Shown here piece after piece: positions 44,939-53,987 of a DNA stretch of 64,000 nucleotides. How positions within the stretch are numbered: the first letter of the stretch is position 1; each line of letters begins with the position of its first letter. This DNA is from Bacteroidia bacterium. Lineage in GTDB: Bacteria > Bacteroidota > Bacteroidia > J057. The position numbers and the translations under genes are program-made. The notes below the pieces were generated by a model. It saw only the letters and a list, made by a program, of their open reading frames with translations. It had not been told where the DNA came from and did no database searches. The stretch covers positions 1 through 64,000 of the forward strand of contig JAWPMV010000001.1 in assembly GCA_033391075.1 (NCBI GenBank), read 5' to 3'.

Positions 44939-46222
44939 CTAAAGTTTTTGTAAAAGGAAGTTGTTCATTAAATCTACCGATTTTTTTACCCCATCTATAG
45001 CCCTGAGTTTCTCTTGCATGCGTTTTGCCGCTTTTTGATAAGAACTTTCCTTGAGTTTGCTAAGGGCTTTTAGAAGCCTTTTTTCAGTCAGGGAAAATAT
45101 CGGAATTCGAATAGCCATGCCTTGTTTGGCAATGCCATTGATGTTGGCTTGTTGTTCCGCTTGAAATCCAATTCCTACCACAGGAGTACCCGCCCAGACG
45201 GCAGTTTGAATCGTGCCTTGTCCTCCATGGGTAACGGCTATGTCAGCCATTTCATTTACAAGATGGGCCGGGAGAAATTTGCTGGCAAAGAATCGCTCGT
45301 TATTGGGACCTAAATCCTCCGGTTTAAGGATAGTTGTAGTTGCACAAACAATATTCAGATCAGGATCTTTTTTCAAACTTGCGATGATCGATTTCAAGCT
45401 TTCCGGATAACCCGAACTCCCGAGAGAACAAAAAATATTGGTGCCAGGTCTGCTATAAACTTCTCTTACTTTCGAAGGAATCGGGAGATCCATACGCGAA
45501 AAAATGGGCCCGGTATAAAAATATCCATCTGTAAGATGCCTTTCGTCCAATCCACTCATCTCAGGCATATCAGGCAATAAGGTAATATCTCCTCGGACAA
45601 GTTCTGTAATATTATATATAGGTTTGAGTCCAAAGTGTTTTCTCGCTTCGTTAAAAGTCGTTAAAGAAGCTTTTGCAGAATCTCCCATCAATACTTTGCG
45701 CATGATCTGGCGTTTGATGAAATCAGGAAGTATGTGCCGCATGAAAAAATTTCGCTCCATCGTATTGGGCATATCGTACATGCCTCTTTGGATAAAAGCC
45801 GGGCAGTTTACGGTTGGCACCTGGGTAACCATAGGCAATTTTGCATAGGGAACAGAAATCATACAGCTCAAATTCAATCCTGCATAAACACCATTCGGCT
45901 GGTATTCTGCAAAAGCTTTGAGGTCGGCCTCTGCCATCTGAATCCACTGCTCTGTACTTACGGGAAGAGGGGTGCCAATTTTAGCTTTATATCGATTGAT
46001 ATCCATGATGATCTGATGCTGTTCCCAGCTCAATTCAGGAAATAGGTTTTCCTCTTCCAGACCAGCTTTGGAGATCATGTGATTGTGTATGCCTCCGTGA
46101 TTGAAGAATTTGAGTTGGGCACCACTGGCTTGCATACCTTTAGCCGTTTCGAGTGCCCGGGTAAAATCTCCCAAATTATTTCCATATGAGAAAAACGCCC
46201 AGCGTAGGTCTTGAACTTGCAT
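44939..46222 (-). CDS. UGT/MGT-like GT1 glycosyltransferase
   Basis: The 427-residue protein has the two-domain GT-B layout. The N-terminal half begins WAFFSYGNNLGDFTRALETAKGM and the C-terminal half carries the GT1 donor-binding signature ending THGGQGTIQTAVWAGTPVVG with a following GFQAEQQANI. No signal or transmembrane segment is present. Members glycosylate small molecules or lipids with an NDP-sugar; the acceptor is not predictable. The adjacent Crp-like gene may regulate it. Confidence 0.85.
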   Translation of the reverse strand: MQVQDLRWAFFSYGNNLGDFTRALETAKGMQASGAQLKFFNHGGIHNHMISKAGLEEENLFPELSWEQHQIIMDINRYKAKIGTPLPVSTEQWIQMAEADLKAFAEYQPNGVYAGLNLSCMISVPYAKLPMVTQVPTVNCPAFIQRGMYDMPNTMERNFFMRHILPDFIKRQIMRKVLMGDSAKASLTTFNEARKHFGLKPIYNITELVRGDITLLPDMPEMSGLDERHLTDGYFYTGPIFSRMDLPIPSKVREVYSRPGTNIFCSLGSSGYPESLKSIIASLKKDPDLNIVCATTTILKPEDLGPNNERFFASKFLPAHLVNEMADIAVTHGGQGTIQTAVWAGTPVVGIGFQAEQQANINGIAKQGMAIRIPIFSLTEKRLLKALSKLKESSYQKAAKRMQEKLRAIDGVKKSVDLMNNFLLQKL

Positions 46223-46282
46223 CTGTATCGCTCCTTTAGATAAGGGGGCGAAGATACAAAAATCAACAAAAGCTCATGGAGT

Positions 46283-47755
46283 TTACTGTTTCCATTCCTG
46301 GCTCTTTGCTGTAATCTCCACATCCCATTCCTGTGGGGGATTGGGTTTGTATTTGGGATCCTGATCTTGTGGAGGAAAGTTTGGGAGTAAAGCAGCGAGT
46401 TTCTCAAAGCTTCGTCTTCTTTGTGCTGTATTCAGGCTATCAATCAAATTGACTTGCTCATCGGGATCGGCCCAAAGGTCTATGAACTTTTCGACTTTCC
46501 TGTCCAGACCTATGTATAATTTATAGCGTTTATCCCGTACGACCCTGTCCCGAAAAACGTATTGATTTTCTATTCCCTTTTCTGTCCTTCGGGCATTGTT
46601 TCCGCCACCCATCGCAAGTATCCAATCCCGGCCTTTGTAATTTTCTCCTTCTGTGAATACTCCTTTGAAAGAGCGGCCATCGATATCGTATCCTTGCAGC
46701 TTACAATCCTTAGATTTGGGATCACAACTCTCAGCTCCTGCGAGCTCAAGAAAAGTCGGAAAGACATCTGAAAAATCAATCAATGCATCAGATTCACTTC
46801 CCGCTGGAATTACTTTCGGCCAGCTAGCTATAAAGGGGGAATTGATACCTGACTCTAACATCCGCATTTTTCCTCCGGGAATTTCTCTGCCCTTTATACT
46901 TCCTGTGATTCCACGGGTGCTGCCATTGTCTGTGGTCCAGACAAAAAGGGTGTTTTCTCTAACTCCAGCTTTTTCCAAAGCCTTCACTAATTGACCGGTG
47001 ATTTTATCCGTATATCGAACCATTGCCTTGTGCTTTCCCAGTTTCGTATCTGCAACCTCATCGGGAGTGTTAACCAGAGGGGTATGCGTGAGAACCATAG
47101 GGAAATAGACAAAAAAGCTGCTGTCTTTATTTTGCTCGATAAAGTCTATAATGAAATCCCGAAAAACATCCGGACCGAATTTGCCTTCATAGGTTTTGCT
47201 ACCTTCAGATGTGAAAAGATAGGGCTCCTGATAACGTTCGGCACTGGCGGGAACTCCTGTTTCATAGCCCGTCCACATACACCATTCGTCGAAGCCATTT
47301 CTACTCAAAGCATCTGGCTCAACTCGAAAATCATCAATCTGCCATTTTCCCGCTATGCAGGTTTTATAGCCCGCTTGTTTTAAATCTTTGACCAAAGAAG
47401 GGTTGACACTTTCATCATAATGGGCAGCTGCTCCCCATCTTGGTACATCCCAATGGTTTACCCAGCCATGCCGAAATGGATATTGCCCCGTCAAGAGGCT
47501 TAGGCGACTGGGAGTACATTGTGGCATAGACCAGGCATTGTGGAAGAGCATTCCACTTTTGGCCAGTGCATCAATCTGAGGGGTTTCTATATTATCCGCC
47601 CCATAGCAGCTTAGCCATTCTTTTCCCAAATCGTCTACCATAAGGAATATGATATTGGGCTTTTCTGCTTTTTGGGAAATTTGCTTTTCGCTCGGTTTAT
47701 CTCCGCAAGCGTATAGCAGTATCGCTAGTAGTAGGTATATAGCTGGTTTTTTCAT
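46283..47755 (-). CDS. Lipoprotein sulfatase
   Basis: The 490-residue protein has a lipoprotein signal (LLYAC, Cys17) and the sulfatase core: IIFLMVDDLGKEWLSCYG metal site, formylglycine motif C-T-P-S-R in PQCTPSRLSLLTGQ, a GKWQIDDF segment and TTDNGSTRG. It is a second sulfatase of a different subgroup from the one at 21.1-22.6 kb. It overlaps the upstream DinB-like gene by 4 bp (ATGA), so they are coupled. It is predicted to be in the periplasm or at the outer membrane. Substrate unknown. Confidence 0.9.
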   Translation of the reverse strand: MKKPAIYLLLAILLYACGDKPSEKQISQKAEKPNIIFLMVDDLGKEWLSCYGADNIETPQIDALAKSGMLFHNAWSMPQCTPSRLSLLTGQYPFRHGWVNHWDVPRWGAAAHYDESVNPSLVKDLKQAGYKTCIAGKWQIDDFRVEPDALSRNGFDEWCMWTGYETGVPASAERYQEPYLFTSEGSKTYEGKFGPDVFRDFIIDFIEQNKDSSFFVYFPMVLTHTPLVNTPDEVADTKLGKHKAMVRYTDKITGQLVKALEKAGVRENTLFVWTTDNGSTRGITGSIKGREIPGGKMRMLESGINSPFIASWPKVIPAGSESDALIDFSDVFPTFLELAGAESCDPKSKDCKLQGYDIDGRSFKGVFTEGENYKGRDWILAMGGGNNARRTEKGIENQYVFRDRVVRDKRYKLYIGLDRKVEKFIDLWADPDEQVNLIDSLNTAQRRRSFEKLAALLPNFPPQDQDPKYKPNPPQEWDVEITAKSQEWKQ

Positions 47756-48297
47756 GAGGAAGGGAAATGTATAGCTGATTTTATGTCTTCGATTTGTTTT
47801 TGATGTCGATTGAGGTGGAAAGCTAGGAATTCCAGTCTTTGGATTATGTTTAAGGGACCCGAAATAGGATGAGGATAAATGAGTTTTTCTGCCTGCTCAC
47901 CCTCTAGTGCTTTCCCGAGTTTCTCTAAGGTATGGCTACAGGATTCCAGAGAACTCAACCAAAAAGCCAAAGCCCCTCCCCATCTGGGACGAGCTACATC
48001 CGGAACCTCCTCTTTGGGTTTCCAGGTCTTTTCTACCACTTCTTCTATGGATAGGCCTTCATTCGGATTGTCTCCTGACCAATAGTTCGCTCCATGTTTT
48101 CTTTCTTCCAAAACTTTCCACATGCCTACGACTCCTGCTCTTTCTGCCCAAACGATATGCTCTGCTACTTCAAGGATAGACCATTTTTCGGCTGCTGACT
48201 TGAATTGGTATTGCTGAGGGCTGAGGTTTTTGCAGCTTTGGATAAATGAGTTCCTTGCGTTTTCTACTTCTTTTATTAGTTGGGCTGGCTTTGTCAT
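47752..48297 (-). CDS. DinB-like (YfiT/DUF664-type) four-helix protein
   Basis: The 181-residue cytoplasmic protein has a helical bundle with the DinB metal-ligand pattern: an early His in WSILEVAEHIVWAERA and a later HxxxH-like pair in FLAFHLNRHQKQIEDI. Such proteins are thiol-linked or metal-dependent transferases, and many have no known role. It overlaps the sulfatase gene by 4 bp. Confidence 0.85.
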   Translation of the reverse strand: MTKPAQLIKEVENARNSFIQSCKNLSPQQYQFKSAAEKWSILEVAEHIVWAERAGVVGMWKVLEERKHGANYWSGDNPNEGLSIEEVVEKTWKPKEEVPDVARPRWGGALAFWLSSLESCSHTLEKLGKALEGEQAEKLIYPHPISGPLNIIQRLEFLAFHLNRHQKQIEDIKSAIHFPSS

Positions 48298-48755
48298 GCT
48301 TTTTTGTTTGATTCTAAGTTAAAGGGACTTTGTGATTAATAAGTAGAATTTTTGATATGTTTTTGAGGGGTTCTTTTCCATCTTTTTTAGAAAAAGTTGG
48401 AGTCAAAAATCGCAGCGCCAAGAACCCGCCGCACTTTCCGCCCCATTTCCCGATTGGCGCTGCCGGGCCATCGCGCCTAGGGAGAGCCGCTGATTGCTAT
48501 CAGCGGCTAGGGCAATTGGGATCATATAAGAATAAGACGATTGAAAATCAACACAAACACCCTAACACTGTCCCCTAGCGCGCCGGGGCCCTGCTGCTGC
48601 ATCGGGTGCGGGGGCTGGAATGTGTGTTGGCTTTGCAGCAGCTTGATTTTTGCTTCTTTTCATCTAAGGAAAAGAAGAAGAAAACCACCAATAGAATCAA
48701 GACTAACATAAACCTACCACCAGGCAGGAAAGCCTAACTTCTTTAGAACACTCAT
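48298..48755. repeat. Repeat-rich, GC-shifted intergenic region of 458 bp
   Basis: The region holds a second copy of the 44.2-kb hairpin element (TCCATCTTTTTT and AAAAAGTTGGA, 48377-48401), followed by a stem CAGCGCCAA (48413-48421) with TTGGCGCTG (48454-48462). A perfect hairpin AGCCGCTGAT-TGCT-ATCAGCGGCT (48485-48508), a GTGTT-family fragment (AACACCCTAACAC) near 48558 and a GCTGCTGCA/TGCAGCAGC pair around 48590-48645 follow. GC is visibly higher than in flanking genes. No protein-like ORF is seen. Confidence 0.7.
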
Positions 48756-49937
48756 CTACTTATTCTGAATCCTTAGAATAATAAACTCAGCAGGTTTAAG
48801 CGGAGCAAACCCAAGCTCAAGAATCATTCGCCCCTGGTTGATATCGACTTGTGTCATGGTTTCTCCTAATCCGATTTTGACATAAAAGCCCTGCTCTGCT
48901 TTGTTTCCCTGAAATGCTCCCTTCCGATATAGATCGAAAAGTATGTTTTGGGCCTCTGTTTTTATGTTGGCCCAGGTGGAGCTAGTATTTGGACTGTTTC
49001 TATTGATTTTCATGAGGGCATCCATCTCTATTTCCAGTTGTAGAGCCAATCGTCTTACTGGCACATAGCGCCATTCATTGTCATTTCCTGCCAGGCTACG
49101 GCTTCCCCATACAAGAATGCCTTTTCCCGGGAGCGTTCTCAGGGGATTGATGCTGATTCCCGTGGAAGGATGGACTTGGAGGCTTTGTATTTCTCCTGTA
49201 GAAGGATTTTGTTCTATTGATTCGGCGAAAAGGGCTTCCGTCCCGGCAGGTGCTTTCCATACTCCTCTGCTTGCATCCAATGTCGCTATTTTTCCCGCGA
49301 CTAAAGCAGAAGGGCCCATCCAGGGGCTACTACTTTGTTTCACATAAGGCCAGTAAACGGCTCCCTCTTTTAAGTGTGGTCCGGCGATTTGAGTCCTGAA
49401 CTGGCTAGCAGCCGTAGAAGGACTCTCTCCGAAATCGTATTGAAGATCCAAAAGCGCAAAACTACCTGTTTGAGAAGCTTTTAAGAGCATTTCTCGGGAA
49501 AGACTTGCATAATCTCCCTCGCTGAGCAAAATGGCATCAGGACTAAGGATAATTGTATTTTCTTTGGCTGTTCCAATTTTTGCCAATGCCTGAAGGAAAT
49601 GTGATGCTGCTTTATTTTGTCCCTCAGATGTATATTTCCCACAGGAAATGATTCGAGCTTGCTTTCCTCCATTTTTCCAAAAACTCTCCATTGCATGGGC
49701 CAGGAGGAATTCAGGATTTTGAGGATCGCTAGCTGCAGTACTAAAGTCGGGTGGAAGACCCAGCTTAGCCGAGAATTCTCTGAAATTATTGAGGCTTTCT
49801 TCCTTTCCTATGGCTTGATTGGTATAGCCGATGAAAATGACTTGAGTTCCACTTGCTGAAGTAGAACTTTCGGGCGTAGCTGTACAGGAGAAAAGCAGGG
49901 AAAAAAAGAATGAGAGGAAAAGGAAGGTGCGAAACAT
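48756..49937 (-). CDS. Contractile-tail-sheath-like protein with lipoprotein signal peptide (orphan)
   Basis: The 393-residue protein begins with a lipoprotein signal: a hydrophobic run then LLFSC with Cys18, followed by a Ser/Thr-rich linker. The rest follows the tail-sheath order: VIFIGYTNQA (33-42), AMESFWKNGGKQARIISCG (82-100), ILSPDAILLS (130-139), EGAVYWPYVK (191-200), DASRGVWKAPAGTEAL (221-236), ISINPLRTLPGKGILVWGSRSLAG (split 261-284), WRYVPVRRLA (289-298), then the C-terminal GFYVKIGLGETMTQVDINQG and GFAPLKPAEFIILRI. It is shorter than typical sheaths, without insertion domains, and the N-terminal strand used for intersubunit linking is replaced by the signal and linker. No tail genes are nearby. 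Confidence 0.85.
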   Translation of the reverse strand: MFRTFLFLSFFFSLLFSCTATPESSTSASGTQVIFIGYTNQAIGKEESLNNFREFSAKLGLPPDFSTAASDPQNPEFLLAHAMESFWKNGGKQARIISCGKYTSEGQNKAASHFLQALAKIGTAKENTIILSPDAILLSEGDYASLSREMLLKASQTGSFALLDLQYDFGESPSTAASQFRTQIAGPHLKEGAVYWPYVKQSSSPWMGPSALVAGKIATLDASRGVWKAPAGTEALFAESIEQNPSTGEIQSLQVHPSTGISINPLRTLPGKGILVWGSRSLAGNDNEWRYVPVRRLALQLEIEMDALMKINRNSPNTSSTWANIKTEAQNILFDLYRKGAFQGNKAEQGFYVKIGLGETMTQVDINQGRMILELGFAPLKPAEFIILRIQNK

Positions 49938-50011
49938 AGCGATTTAGTTAGCTTATTTACCTCTTTGGTATCCTTAAGCTATAAAATGTAATCGAAATAT
50001 CTGTTTTTGAC

Positions 50012-50776
50012 TTAAAGATTCAGCATTCGCTTTTCTATTTCTTCTCTGCTTTCTGTCGTGTTTAGAATTTCTTTATAGGTCATGCCTTCTCCTTCCATGA
50101 GAAACTGGATAAGGAGCCTATATTGGAAATAGGATTGCGGCACTCCAGTCTTGTCTTCAAATCTAATCCAGGGCAAGCCTTTAGCTGGCTTATCCCGGGA
50201 TTGTTTTAAGATATTTATGTTTTCCCTGATGTTTAAAAGTTCGCTTCTTTTAGATCGGGCAATATATTCTGCATAGCCTTCTATCTTCCAGGCAGGGTAT
50301 TGGATAGGGCCAAGGCGATTGTGATAGGATTGTAGGACATGCACAAATTCATGGGCCAATAATTCTGTCAAGTCCCAGGACCGACTTTCGCCCGCATTTT
50401 CATCCCAACTAAAGAAGGCCCGATTCTGCTGAAATTCTGGTCTAGAGCGATAGATGATGGCTTTGTTCCAATAGCTATAGGCTATTCCACCTTTGAGCGG
50501 GAATCTGTTAGGAAAGTTGGAGCCATCATTGAAGCACAATTGGAGCTGGATTGCTTCCTGAAACAACTCAGCGTTTTTCAGCAGCTTATAGGCATTTTGT
50601 ATCAGGGCTTCACTTCCTTCTGGCAATTGCTGATCATGGAAAACCGTGACGTTTCCCACTTCTGTTTGATGGGCATACGAAAGGCCTGGATTCATCAGAA
50701 TGATTATCCAAAAAAGGACACTCACACTCAATAATGAACCCAGGCTGATGAGGAGTTTTTTTAGGCTTTTTAGCAT
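50012..50776 (-). CDS. Exported HExxH zinc-peptidase-like protein
   Basis: The ATG at 50776 is preferred to a GTG at 50818. The 254-residue product has an N-terminal transmembrane or signal segment (about 5-30) and a gluzincin-like motif: AHEFVHVLQSYH (HExxH) followed after about 20 residues by the third-ligand candidate Glu in IEGYAEYIAR. This resembles peptidase MA-like domains. The C-terminal part is helical. The gene ends 8 bp downstream of the thioredoxin-like gene, so they may share a transcript. Substrate unknown. Confidence 0.8.
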   Translation of the reverse strand: MLKSLKKLLISLGSLLSVSVLFWIIILMNPGLSYAHQTEVGNVTVFHDQQLPEGSEALIQNAYKLLKNAELFQEAIQLQLCFNDGSNFPNRFPLKGGIAYSYWNKAIIYRSRPEFQQNRAFFSWDENAGESRSWDLTELLAHEFVHVLQSYHNRLGPIQYPAWKIEGYAEYIARSKRSELLNIRENINILKQSRDKPAKGLPWIRFEDKTGVPQSYFQYRLLIQFLMEGEGMTYKEILNTTESREEIEKRMLNL

Positions 50777-50826
50777 AGTGTTTTGAATAGAGGCTTTGGG
50801 AATAGGTCTATTCAACACTCATTTTC

Positions 50827-52323
50827 TTACAATTTCTTCTTCAAGTCTTCCAGATCAATGCGTGAGATCCCAGAGATATAATCCAGGTATACTTTCCCCT
50901 CCTTATCTATGAAAGCATAACTCGGATAGCCTTGAAATTTGAAATGAGACATGAGCTCCCCAGACAATTTCCGATTGAGAAAAATGTGATTTCCTTTCAA
51001 TTCAAGTTCGGCGACTTTCTTTTTCCATTTCTCTTCAGATGAGCCATCTGCTACACATAAGTATACTACCTCAACGGGCAAATTCTTGAGATCGGCTTTG
51101 ATCTGTTTGCTTTGCTTCATATCCGAAATACAGGGCCCACACCAGGTCGCCCATACATCCAGAATTATGGCTTTCCCTTCAAATGCCCCTCTGATATTTT
51201 GGATAAGGTCCGTAGTGTTTTCTGATGTCGAAAAATAAAGCCGTGTATCTTCTCCAAAATTAATCTTGTTAATACCCAGATTGCTTTTCCCTTCTTCAGG
51301 TGGAGTGTTTTTTAAGCTTTCCTCGATTTTTACGATGTGTTTGATATCCGCTTCATAGGTGTTTTGCATTTGGGTTTTTACCCAACCATCCTCCATTCCA
51401 GGCAGAACTTTTTCCAGAAATGCCTTGCGGCGATATAGGTCTTCGGGTTGAGCCATCATCTTGATCAAAGAAGCTTTGACCGAAGGGAAATTTTCAATTT
51501 TCTTGAGAAATTCATCCGTTTTAAAAGCTTGAAGCATCATGCCCATGTAGTTGTAATAGGCATGTCCTGCATTGCTTACGAGTGCCGGATGATGAGTGAA
51601 AACTTCATCTAACAGGCTTTGGTCCATTTCCTTTCCGAAATGCATAATGGATATTTGACCATAAAACTCAGATAAACGCTCGTTTTCGAGCAGCCATGCA
51701 TAGGCTGAACCTTCCTTTTCGATAAACTTGGCTTCAATTTTTACATATTCCTCATTGATTTCCCTACGTCTGGCGATCTTTTCCGCTAATTCCATTTCTC
51801 TATTCATAGAGAGCTGTTGTTCTTCCATTTGGAGATCTTTCACTCGTTCATTTCTGAATGAAATGTATTTGTTTACATAGCGATTGACTGCTGCATCATT
51901 ACCGGAGAATTCTACTCCTTCTGCAATCCAATTGATGTCCTTGCCTCGAAGCTTATCAAGATTTGCCTTTATAATAAGATCCGTATTGGCAAGAATTTCA
52001 GCATAGTAGTACTCACCTATGGAGAACCAGAGTTGTTGGTATGGAAGACCATTTTCCAATTGCAACTCAAAGCTTCCATCTGAATTGATTTCTGCCATAT
52101 GGGTAACTTGCATTTCCGGGCCGAGCTGAACTTGTACATATTTGATAAAGAGATCTTTGTCTTTTTCTGCATCATAATTGAGAAGCTGTCCGCTAACTTT
52201 CGGCTTGTGGGCCTCATCAAAAATTCTGTCAGCTATTTCTGCTGACTCCAGGGAAATGGGCGCTTGTGCAAAAGAGATTAGGGTGGAAAGGAAAAAGCAG
52301 AGGAATAAAATGAGATTTCTCAT
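50827..52323 (-). CDS. TlpA-like thioredoxin-fold protein with N-terminal extension
   Basis: The 498-residue protein has a signal peptide (1-20). Residues 45-370 form an extension with a beta-sandwich-like start and long helices of the DUF4369/DUF5106 sort seen in Bacteroidota. The C-terminal thioredoxin domain carries the active site W394-C-G-P-C398 (VWATWCGPC), and a cis-Pro-type GYPSYAFID segment. It probably acts as a periplasmic disulfide reductase. A short paralogue lacking this active site lies upstream at 52374-52781. Confidence 0.88.
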   Translation of the reverse strand: MRNLILFLCFFLSTLISFAQAPISLESAEIADRIFDEAHKPKVSGQLLNYDAEKDKDLFIKYVQVQLGPEMQVTHMAEINSDGSFELQLENGLPYQQLWFSIGEYYYAEILANTDLIIKANLDKLRGKDINWIAEGVEFSGNDAAVNRYVNKYISFRNERVKDLQMEEQQLSMNREMELAEKIARRREINEEYVKIEAKFIEKEGSAYAWLLENERLSEFYGQISIMHFGKEMDQSLLDEVFTHHPALVSNAGHAYYNYMGMMLQAFKTDEFLKKIENFPSVKASLIKMMAQPEDLYRRKAFLEKVLPGMEDGWVKTQMQNTYEADIKHIVKIEESLKNTPPEEGKSNLGINKINFGEDTRLYFSTSENTTDLIQNIRGAFEGKAIILDVWATWCGPCISDMKQSKQIKADLKNLPVEVVYLCVADGSSEEKWKKKVAELELKGNHIFLNRKLSGELMSHFKFQGYPSYAFIDKEGKVYLDYISGISRIDLEDLKKKL

Positions 52324-52373
52324 GAGTTAAGTGTTTATGGTTTGGTACAGGCAATATTGGATAAATGGGGGGC

Positions 52374-52781
52374 TTATAATCTTTTCTTTAGCTTTTCCAG
52401 ATCAAGGTCCGAAATCCGTTTGATGAATTTTTTATCCAACTTCCCTTCTCGATCAATAAATATATAGCTTGGATAATAGCTGAATTCAAAGTGGTCCATA
52501 AATTTTCGTGCAAAGCTACGGGGAAGAAAAATATGGTCTCCATTGCTAGCTTTACTTGCTACAGTTTCCTTCCAGTTTGCAAGATTTGAACCCGCATTAT
52601 CTTCCATACAAAGGTAAATCACGTTTACCGGAAGACCTTTCATTTGTTCTTTGATCTCAGGGATTTGTGCAGGATCAAAGGCACGTTCCAGACTTTCTAC
52701 TGATTCAAGGGAAATGGAAGCCTGAGCCAACAGACCTGATAAAATACAGATGAGGCTTGTAGTCAGAATCGTGTGTTTCAT
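52374..52781 (-). pseudogene. Internally deleted paralogue of the TlpA-like gene (135 residues, open frame)
   Basis: The product aligns with both ends of the adjacent TlpA-like protein: residues 20-41 (ASISLESVESLERAFDPAQI) match its residues 20-41, and residues 42-135 match its residues 407-498, including YLCMEDN, NGDHIFLPR and YYPSYIFID. The intervening 365 residues, including the WCGPC active site, are missing, but the frame is intact and a signal peptide is retained. It lies 50 bp upstream, in tandem. It could be a decayed duplicate or a small regulatory variant. Confidence 0.8.
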
Positions 52782-52844
52782 GATGTTAATTTCGGCTAAA
52801 CTTTATGGGCGAAAGTAAATTAAGGCTTTCTGAAATAAATTGCC

Positions 52845-53726
52845 TTAATTTTTGAGTTTAGCTGAAATCCTGTCGATATGTGCTTGCCATTGATCCAGTT
52901 CTGGCTGCCGCCATTTTTCATCATCCAGCTCCCGAACTTTGGCGAACTCAAGTCCATTTTTAGCAGCTGTCAAGGCATCCTCATGCAACATGAATTTTTC
53001 GGAAAGTTCCATTTGCATGCGAAAGGCATAACCCGAGCCCTTAATTTTGGCAGATTTATTAGCGAGGAACAAAGCATCTCTAAGATTGGTGCCCTGGTAC
53101 ATCAGGTAGCCAGCGGCATCGGCATATTCATCCGCATTCTGACTTTTTTCGGAGAGGAGATGTTCCTGAATGTAAGTCAGTTGTTGTTCATCAGTATCCG
53201 TTTTGAGCTCGAAATTCAGGCTTGTATTTGCCCAGGAAACATAGATCCGGGCATTATTGGGAACCACATCTATATCAATTGTAAAAGTCTCGTAAAATCG
53301 AGCGGATTCTTGTACGGGAACGCTAAATCGAGCCACATCTTTTTTGACATCATAATCATAACTTCCGTACAGAGTCGTGTCAGCATTGATGATGATGGTC
53401 CATTCAGTGGGATTGGGAATAGAATGGATGGAATAGCTTCCGGTTGGAACTCTTTGCTTTCCAATTTGAACTTCCTGGCTCAGCCGAATTCGTGTACAAT
53501 ATCCAGCCCCCATTCTCCAGACTTCGTTCCAGGGTACCAGACCTCCGAAAATCTTTCTTCCTCTTGCTGAAGGCCTTTCGTATTCGATCTCCACCTGGGC
53601 AAAACCCACTTGGGTCGATAGTTTTGATTTAGAACTTGGGGGTGGAAATTTGAACTGGGCATGGGCGGGCGAAATCAAGCAGATACTTAGGAGGAAAAAT
53701 GCAAAGGAATAGCAGAAATTTTTCAT
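52845..53726 (-). CDS. Exported DUF2911-containing protein
   Basis: The 293-residue protein has a signal peptide (about 1-24) and a DUF2911 domain (about 28-175) with the characteristic VEIEYERPSARGRKIFGGLVPWNEVWRMG block (shown here in parts: ERPSARGRKIFG, VPWNEVWRMG), then TGSYSIHSIPNP and a ISWxN-like VSWANTSL strand. The C-terminal 110 residues are helical and TPR-like. No biochemical function is established for DUF2911. It is the most upstream gene of this minus-strand set, 63 bp before the truncated paralogue. Confidence 0.85.
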   Translation of the reverse strand: MKNFCYSFAFFLLSICLISPAHAQFKFPPPSSKSKLSTQVGFAQVEIEYERPSARGRKIFGGLVPWNEVWRMGAGYCTRIRLSQEVQIGKQRVPTGSYSIHSIPNPTEWTIIINADTTLYGSYDYDVKKDVARFSVPVQESARFYETFTIDIDVVPNNARIYVSWANTSLNFELKTDTDEQQLTYIQEHLLSEKSQNADEYADAAGYLMYQGTNLRDALFLANKSAKIKGSGYAFRMQMELSEKFMLHEDALTAAKNGLEFAKVRELDDEKWRQPELDQWQAHIDRISAKLKN

Positions 53727-53987
53727 TGTAGTAGCGGATTTGTGTTGGAATATGCTAAGCTTTTTATAAGCATACAGATAATCAAAGAAAGAGGTTGGGG
53801 TTTTTTTCAGAAAAGCTAACAGAAAGCATGGATATTCTATAAAAAGTACTAGCTTCGCAAGCTGTTTTCACAATGGGAAAATCAGACCCAATTTTTCTCA
53901 GTATTTAGTCTCCTACTTCATCGCAACAAATTGAACTAGAATTGCAGATTTTGAATCTGTGATCGTCAAATTTATGTCTAAAATTGC

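Noticed and set aside
48756..49937. Prophage or T6SS cluster around the sheath-like gene
   Set aside because: All neighbours are ordinary chromosomal genes; no tube, baseplate, spike, ClpV-like or portal gene is seen.
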